Of a stretch of 39,346 nt of DNA, positions 9,514 to 17,200 are shown piece after piece (positions within the stretch are counted from its first letter, which is position 1; every line of letters begins with the position of its first letter). The notes under the pieces were generated by a model that saw only the letters and a program-made list of their open reading frames with translations, made no database searches and was not told the DNA's origin. The DNA is from an uncultured Actinomycetes bacterium. GTDB lineage: Bacteria > Actinomycetota > Acidimicrobiia > Acidimicrobiales > RAAP-2. Where the stretch lies: NCBI GenBank assembly GCA_903847955.1, contig CAINFA010000016.1, forward strand, positions 1 to 39,346, read 5' to 3'. The position numbers and the translations under genes were made by a program.

Positions 9514-10392
9514 ATGACCGACCTCCTGCGTCCCCGCCGATCCGTGCTGTACATGCCTGGTGCCAACGAACGAGCGCTGGAGAAGGCGAAGACCATCCCC
9601 GCCGACGCGCTGATCTTGGACCTAGAAGACGCGGTGGCCCCCGACGCCAAGGTTGAAGCCCGAGCGCGGGTCTGCGCAGCGGCGGCCTCCAAGGGCTACG
9701 GTCGCCGTGAGGTGGTCCTGCGGATCAATGGGCTCGATACCCCCTGGGGCAACGACGACTTGGCAGCTGCTTCGGCGGCGGGGCCAGACGCCATCTTGGT
9801 GCCCAAGATCAACCGTCCCGAGGACATCGCCGAGGTCGAGGCCACCATGGTGGCTGCTGGCGCACCAGCGTCGACGGCCATCTGGGCCATGCTCGAGACC
9901 CCTGCCGGGATCTTCGACGCACGGGCCATCGCTCGCTCGAGCACCCGGCTGACCGTCTTCGTGATGGGCACCAACGACATCGCCAAGGAGCTCCACGCTG
10001 AGCACGTTGCCAGCCGGGCACCGTTGCAGTTCGCGCTGGCGAGCTGCCTGCTGGCGGTGCGCGAGGCCGGCAAGGTGATCCTCGATGGGGTCTTCAACGA
10101 CATCACCGACGCCGAGGGCTTCCTAGCCGAAGCCGTCCAGGGTCGTCAGTTCGGGTTCGACGGCAAGACGCTGATTCACCCGAGCCAGGTGGAGCCCTGC
10201 AACGACGTGTTCGCTCCCTCCGAGGATGAGTTGGCGCACGCCCGCAAGGTCATCGCTGCCTTCGACGAGGCTGAGGCCGAGGGTCGGGGTGTGGTGACCG
10301 TTGACGGTCGCATGGTCGAGAACCTCCACGTCGACAACGCTCGCCGCGCCCTGGCGCTGGCGGCGGCCATTGAGGCGCTCGCCGCTCCCTGA
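9514..10392 (+). CDS. CitE-like / (3S)-malyl-CoA thioesterase-like protein (HpcH/HpaI aldolase family)
   Basis: RRSVLYMPGANERALEKAKTIPADALILDLEDAVAPDAK, AMLETPAGIFDARAIA, FDGKTLIHPSQVEPCNDVFAPS. Exact substrate unresolved. Confidence 0.87.
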   Translation: MTDLLRPRRSVLYMPGANERALEKAKTIPADALILDLEDAVAPDAKVEARARVCAAAASKGYGRREVVLRINGLDTPWGNDDLAAASAAGPDAILVPKINRPEDIAEVEATMVAAGAPASTAIWAMLETPAGIFDARAIARSSTRLTVFVMGTNDIAKELHAEHVASRAPLQFALASCLLAVREAGKVILDGVFNDITDAEGFLAEAVQGRQFGFDGKTLIHPSQVEPCNDVFAPSEDELAHARKVIAAFDEAEAEGRGVVTVDGRMVENLHVDNARRALALAAAIEALAAP

Positions 10393-10396
10393 GTGC

Positions 10397-11002
10397 TCAG
10401 GTCCCTGCCGGCACGGTGAGGGCGACGACGCGATGGGGCACGCCTCGAACCTCTTCTGGGCGCACCTCGGTCGCCAGAAAGCCGAGCGGGGTCCGCTCGT
10501 AGTAGGTGAGGTTGCTCAAGGCGGGGGAGTAGGCGTGGATGGACACCGCCGGAGTGCCGAGGTCGTAGGTCACGTCGTGGACGTGGTCAGGACCAAAGCT
10601 TGCTAGCGCTCCAGCTGCGAACCGGCGGGTCGTGGTGGTGACGCCATCTGCGCCTCGAGCTGTCTCAGCCACCGCACCACTCGTGACGCAGAAGGCGCCC
10701 GAGGAGCCGCCATGGTCGTGGTAGTCCGAGGACTGCTCGCGCTCCCAGGACAAGATCCGAAGGTCGAGCCTTGCTGTGCGCAGCAGCTGCATCCACCAGC
10801 GATGCTCGGTGTCATCGACGATGAGGTCCTCGAAGAGTGCTGGACGAGCGGCAACGGCCGCCACGACTCGCTCGAGGTCGACCCGAGTGAGTCGGCCGCT
10901 CGGCAAGGCCAAGCTGGCCACGACCTCGGCGACGGTCCTCGTGCGCTCGGCGCCGGCCTCACCGAGCGCCATCTCCGTATTCTCTAGTAAATCTAGTGAC
11001 AT
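10397..11002 (-). CDS. Cysteine dioxygenase type I family protein
   Basis: Cupin motif SSDYHDHGGSSGAFCVTSGAVAE and GPDHVHDVTYDLGTPAVSIHAYSPALSNLTYYE. Start could also be the internal ATG (MALGEAGAE). Confidence 0.85.
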   Translation of the reverse strand: MSLDLLENTEMALGEAGAERTRTVAEVVASLALPSGRLTRVDLERVVAAVAARPALFEDLIVDDTEHRWWMQLLRTARLDLRILSWEREQSSDYHDHGGSSGAFCVTSGAVAETARGADGVTTTTRRFAAGALASFGPDHVHDVTYDLGTPAVSIHAYSPALSNLTYYERTPLGFLATEVRPEEVRGVPHRVVALTVPAGT

Positions 11003-11201
11003 AGTGCATTGTTAGCACACCGACCGATCTCCGCCACCGCGGCATGGGGCTGGTGGGTACGACGCTTCGTGACCGCTCAGGGGGTAAGCGAGATGGACGC
11101 ACCGCTCGACGCGGCGGCGGTCGCCCGATCGAGGTGCGGCCCGATCGCTCTCTCCGACCGCCGTTGGCCACGAGGTCCGGGATCGAAGGTTGCTCAGGTC
11201 C

Positions 11202-11230
11202 TAGGATTCCTCCTTGAGGCGCGGCGCCTC
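11202..11230 (+). promoter_or_regulatory. Putative -10 box (TAGGAT 11202-11207) followed by 5' leader hairpin (11216-11230)
   Basis: TAGGAT, then the perfect inverted repeat GAGGCG-CGG-CGCCTC, then SD GGAGG (11246-11250) and GTG 11255. Confidence 0.4.
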
Positions 11231-11254
11231 GCGGACGAACCTGTCGGAGGCGGC

Positions 11255-14200
11255 GTGCAGCTTGGCAGTTGGACCTCGAGGGTGGCGGGCGCCCTGTCAG
11301 CCCTGCTCCTGGCGCTGTCGTTCCCGCTCATCTCGACCGCAGGATCCGCAGCTGCCGCGTCCGGTGTCACCTTGGCCGCATCAGCCAGCCCCACGGTGTT
11401 GTTCGGTACGCCCAGCTCAATCACCCTCACCGCCACCAATGGTGGTGCCACGCCGGTCTACAACCTCTCGCTCCGAGATGTCCTACCCGTCGGGGTGAGC
11501 TACGTGAGTGGGTCGAGTGCACCGGCGATCTTGGGCGAGCCCACGGTCATCGCCAACCAGCCAACGTTGGGTGCGACCACCTTGGTGTGGCCCAACATCT
11601 CCGACATCGAGCCGGGTTCAACCACCGCGCTCACCTTCTCGGTTCAGGCCGAATCGGGCACCAACGCCGCTGCGGACAACCTGCTGCCGGGCAACACCTA
11701 CGCCGACGATCCCTCGGCCTACGTCTCCACCGATCCCCGCTACGCCCCCGCCTTCGGCAACGACGGCTCCCCAATGACCGGGGCGTCCATTGAGGCCATC
11801 CACCCACCTGCACCGGGTGCAACCTTGATCACGCCGCTCGAGATCTCCAAGGCAGAGCCGAGTCCGGAGTCCAAGCTCCTCCGGGGGGTGCACCAGCACC
11901 CGACGGTCTACGCCCTCACGGTCACCAACTCCCCGGTGGCGGCCACCGATGCGGTGACCGTGGAGGATTGGTTGCCGGCTGGCCTCGAGTTCCTCGGCTG
12001 CGGCGGGGTGGACAACACCACGAATGCCGTTGGCACGAACGCAGGATCCGCCCTCGAGTATCCCGGCGCGACCCACCTCGGGGTTGGCCTGACCGCACCA
12101 CAAGGCTGCAGTGCGCCAACCACGGTCGAGACCCTCGAGACCACGCCCCCGGGGCGGCCGGCCGGGGTCTACACCCACGTGGTCTGGAACCTGGCTGACC
12201 TCGCTCCTGGCGCCACCACCACGCTCCGCTACTACGCCGGCATTCCGTTGCGGGCCAACGCGGCGAGTTGGGCTGGTGGAACCCCGGCCACCACTGGTGC
12301 CCAGGCGGCCAACTTGGACAACAACACCGGTCCGTACACCTTCGATGGCGAGAGCCTGACCAACCTCGCCCGAGTCAGCGGTGACTTCCAAGGTGGACTC
12401 GCCCCTGGAACGGTGAACCCGGTGCACGCCGATGGCACCGACACCGTCGTGGCCAAGGACCTCTCGGTCACCAAGTCGGTCTCCACCTCGAGCTTCGTTG
12501 GTGGGCAGCACTTCACCTACGCCCTACTCATCAGGACCGGTGAGTACCGCTACATCAGCTCCCCGCACCTCACCGATGACCTCCCCCGGGGGATTTGCCC
12601 CATCGACTCGGCCACCAACTACACCTCCACCGACGCTGACTGCGCGCCAGTGGCTGGCTCGGACCCGACCCTGGTCGAGAACGACACCGGCGCATCTGAG
12701 GTGCTCGGGCCGACGAGCGCGAGCTACTGGACCGTGGCCGCCGATGGCCAAGGTGGCTTCCACCTCTCGTGGCCCCTCCCTGAGTTGCCACTCGGCGCAA
12801 CGGCTTCGCCGGGCGACCTCGCCCCCAACGTCAACGCCACCTTGACCTTCACCGCGGCCGACCGACTGAGCTACGACGACGGCAAGGGCAACACCACCCC
12901 GGTGGTGGGTGGCGACACGGTGACCAACACCTCGAGCATCGGTGGTACCTCTACTGATACCTGCTTCTCGGGCACCGCCGAGGACCCAGTCGCCGACCCC
13001 ACCTGCACCGGCTCGTCCACCCCCATCACGGTGAACGATCCTGATCGGGATCCGTCGCCATCGGCAGTGACGGATTCGTCGTCGGCTTCGCAGTCCGCAG
13101 CGCTACCAACCATGATCAAGCGGATTGCCGATCCCTCAAGCGTGGGTTCGCCGGCCAACTGCGCCACCGCCCACTACATCACCACGCCGATCGAGCCGTA
13201 CCCGGTGTACCAAACCGGCGACCGCATCTGCTTCCAGCTCGAGGTGGACTTTCCCCTAGGAGTGGACTCCCGCAACGCCACGATCACGGACCTGCTGCCT
13301 CCCAACACCACCTACGAGGTTGGCTCGGCCACTCCCGTCGCTGGTCCGAGTGGCAACACGGTGACCGAGGCCTTCAACGACAGTCAGTCTGCGAGCGGGC
13401 TGTTGAGCTGGAAGCTCGGCGATCCAGCCCCGAGCGGGAACGCCTACGCCGGTGCCGGGCAGCGTTTCTTGGTGGACCTGTCGGTGGTTGCGACCGCCGA
13501 TCCCAGTTCGGGCAACACCTTCGATCTCACCGGGAACTTGATGAAGGGCACGGTCTCGAACACGGCCGGGAAGACCTACTCGCTGCGCTCCCAAGTCAAC
13601 TACACCCTCTCGAGGCCGGTCCTGCACCTCGCCAAGGGCATCGTCTCGGTGGCACGAGGAGGGTCGACGGTGCTCGGGCCCTTCGTGCCCCCCGCTGCCA
13701 CCGCCACGGTCGAGGCCGGCGACTTCGTCACCTACGCCGTTGACCTCACCAACACCGGCTTCGCTCCGGCCTTCGACGCTCAGGTGCTCGACGTCCTCCC
13801 GCCCCAAGTGGCCAGCTGCGCCGCGGTCAGTGCCATCTCGAACTCCGGCAGCTGCTCGGTGACCGGTACCGGTACGGTCGAGCTCCGCTGGCCGTCGTCT
13901 GCGGGTATCTCGGTCCCCGCTGCGACGAGCGGCAGCCCGTCGGTGCCCGGGAGCACCCAGCTCACCTACCAGATGGTGGTCCCCGCTGGGATTGGCGCTG
14001 GGGAAGCCCTCACCAACCACGCCGGCGTGGTGACCTACGGCACCGCCGACAACACCGGGAGCTCGAGGACCGAGGTCCCGAAGAACAACATCGATTCCAC
14101 CAACTACCCCTCGAGCACCTGGAACTCGCCCGCCGCCGACGACACGGCCACGGTGACCACCCCGGCGGCCACCTTGGCCAAGTCGGCCCAACCTAAGGTG

Positions 14201-17200
14201 AACGGTCCCTCGAGTGCCACCATCGGCGAGCCCATCGTCTACACCCTGACCGCCACCGTGCCGGCGGGTACCACCTTGTACGGCGGCACCTTGACCGATG
14301 CCTTGGGCACGGTGAACCCACAGCTGCGCTACGACGGAGGGGCGGTGAAGGTCACCGCCAACGGCGTGTCGAACCCTGCTGGGTACACCGTCGACGCCTC
14401 GACGACGACGAACTCGGTGGTGGTGCACCTCCCCGCCACCGTGCAAGCCCCGACCTCTGGGGCGATCGTGGTCACGGTGAGCTTCACGGCCACGGTGACC
14501 AACAGCTCCACCAATGCCCAAGGCGCCACCGCCACCAACACCGCCACGCTCGGGTTCTCGAACTCCCAGGGAACCGCTTCGACCCTGTCGGCGTCTGCCG
14601 CAACCACCATCGTCGAGCCCAACCTGACCTTGACCAAGACCGATTCGCCGGGTGGCCCCTACCAAGCCGGCCAGCAGGTCACCTACACCGTCACTGCCTC
14701 GAACCCTTCGGGGCAGGCCGCGTCCACGGCCTACAACCTGGTCATCACCGACCCGGTCCCGGCGGGACTGACCGTCGTTGCAGGCTCGATCTCGGCTCCT
14801 GGGGTGCTCTCCACCAATTCGACCACCGGCCAGCAGACCATCACCTGGGACTTCGGCCACGCGTCGAGCATCGCGGTGGGGGGTTCCACTTCGGTCAGCT
14901 TCGCTGCCACCATTCCGAACCCCGTCGTTGCAGGCACGTCCTACAAGAACACCGCCTCGGGGACCATCTCGAGCTTGGATCCAACCCTGTACCCAGGCGC
15001 TCGGACGCTCGGCGACCGCTACCAAGCCGCGGCCCAGAACGTGGTGGCAGTGGTCAGCCCAACGGTGGCCAAGTCGGCCAACCCGACGACGACCACCATC
15101 GGCGTGTCGACCACCTACACCGCCACGGTGACCTTGCCGGCCAACCTGTCGTTCCCGGACCTCACTGCCTTCGACGCCCTGCCGAACGGGATGACCTTCG
15201 ACCGGGGCGTCACCCCGACGCTGCAACCGAGCGGCTTCACCGCAGGAGCGTGCGCCAGTGGCTACGTCGGTTCTGTGCTCGCTCCTCCCGTTGCCATCAC
15301 CGGTGGAGGGACGCGGCTTGGCTTCTTCCTCGGGAGCCTCTCGAGCTGCCCGTCGGTTCGAACGGTGACCATCACCTACGCCGCGTACCCATCGAAGACC
15401 TATGCCTCGGGCGGAGCGGTCACGGCACCGGCCAACCTGCCCAACGCCTTCTCGGTGGCGTGGAATGCCACAGACACCACCGGTGGCACGCCACCCACGA
15501 CCGTGCCCGACCCTGCGAGCTACCAGTACCAGGTCGCCCCGGTGGTCGCTCCGATCACCGTGATTGAGCCGAAGCTCGTCCTCGTCAAGACCGTCACCAC
15601 CTCGACGCCCACACCCGGGGTGCCGTTCAGCTTCACGGTGACGGTGACCAACAGCGGCACCTCCCCGGCCTACGACGCCACCCTCACCGACCCACTACCC
15701 CAAGGCATCGTGGATCCGCTCAGCGGTCCCACGACGAGCGGCACGAACGCAGGAACCGCGACCTACACCAGCGCCACACGTTCGATCAGGTGGCAGGTTC
15801 CCGGCCCCATCGCCCCCGGGGCGAGCGTCCAGCTGACCTTCTCCACCGAGCTCGTCGCATCGGCACAGCTCGCCACCAACCAAGCCATCACCAACACAGC
15901 GACCGTCTCGAGCTACTACGGCGTGCCGGCGACGATTGCCCAGGCCACGCCGAGCCGCTACGTCACCTACGGCCCGGTCACGGGCCAGGTCACCGTCACC
16001 GCCACCTTCCCGGGTCTCGTGCTGCAGAAGACCACGCCGAGCGGACCCGCGGCAACGGTGAACCAGCCCTTCCCGTGGAAGCTCGTGCTCACCAACTCCA
16101 CGGTCGCCCCAGCGGCGACCACCGCCATCGTCGACACCTTGCCGCCGGGGTGGACCTACGCCGCGGGCACAGCCATCGTCACCTCGGCAGCGGGGGGCTC
16201 GAGCCCGGTCGAGCCCCAGCTGAGCACGAGCGGTGGCAACCAGGTCCTCACCTGGCCGACCACCGGGCCGCTCAGCAAGGGTCAGCAGATCTCCGTCAGC
16301 TTCAGTGCGGTGCCCTCGACCTCTGCCCCGTTCGCCTCGACTAACACCGCTCGAGCGTCGGGCACCGATGGCACAGGTGCGAGCGGGAACCTCTCTGGTC
16401 CCTACCAATCCAACGTGGCCTCTGCCACCGCCACCGTGGTGATGGCCGACCTTCAGATCGTCAAGAAGGCGGTCTCGAACCCGTTCATTGCCGGTGGCTC
16501 GACCAACGCCTACACCTTGGTGGTCACCAACAACGGCCCGAGCGCAGCACAGGGTCCCATCACCGTGGTCGACGATGCTCCCGCTGGGATGTCGTTCACC
16601 TCGGCCACCGGGTCTGGATGGACGTGCTTGCTCGGCCAAGCCGGAGCCTCGGTCACCTGCACGACCCCCGGGCCCCTCACCAATGGGCAGGTGGCACCAA
16701 CGATCACCGTGCAGGCCGCGGTCCCGGCCTCGGCGCTCGGGAGCTTCACCAACACCGCGACGGTCTCATCGCCCACCTACGACCCGAACCTGGCCAACAA
16801 CACCTCCTCGGTCCAGGTGGACGTCGTCGCCCGGGCCGACCTCGCCATCACCAAGTCCCACCAAGGCCCTGTGGTGGCGGGTCAGCCCGTGCTCTACACC
16901 CTCACCGTCTCCAACCTCGGCCCGTCGGACTCACCCGCGCCAGGGACCCCGGTGACCGTGACCGACACCTTGCCGGCGGGAGAGCACTTCCTCAGCGCCA
17001 AGGGTGCGGGCTGGAGTTGCCCTTCGAGCGCCGCAGCCCAGCAGTTCACCTGCAGTGCCACCACCGGCTTCACGGTGGGCTCGACCTCGCAGATCTTGGT
17101 GGAAGCCTCCGTCGATTCGTCCGTGGCGAGCGGAACCACCTTGACCAACGTCGCCGCCATCTCCCAGACAGCGATCACCGATCCCAACCTGGCGAACAAC

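Noticed and set aside
11009-11254. N-terminal 82-residue extension of the giant protein given in the ORF track
   Set aside because: Would place the signal peptide internally and begins at TTG next to the divergent promoter; GTG 11255 with GGAGG fits better.
13256-15226. 656-aa minus-strand ORF inside the giant DUF11 gene
   Set aside because: Low-complexity Arg/Gly/His-rich antisense translation typical of GC-rich codon structure; the sense strand encodes clear DUF11 modules.
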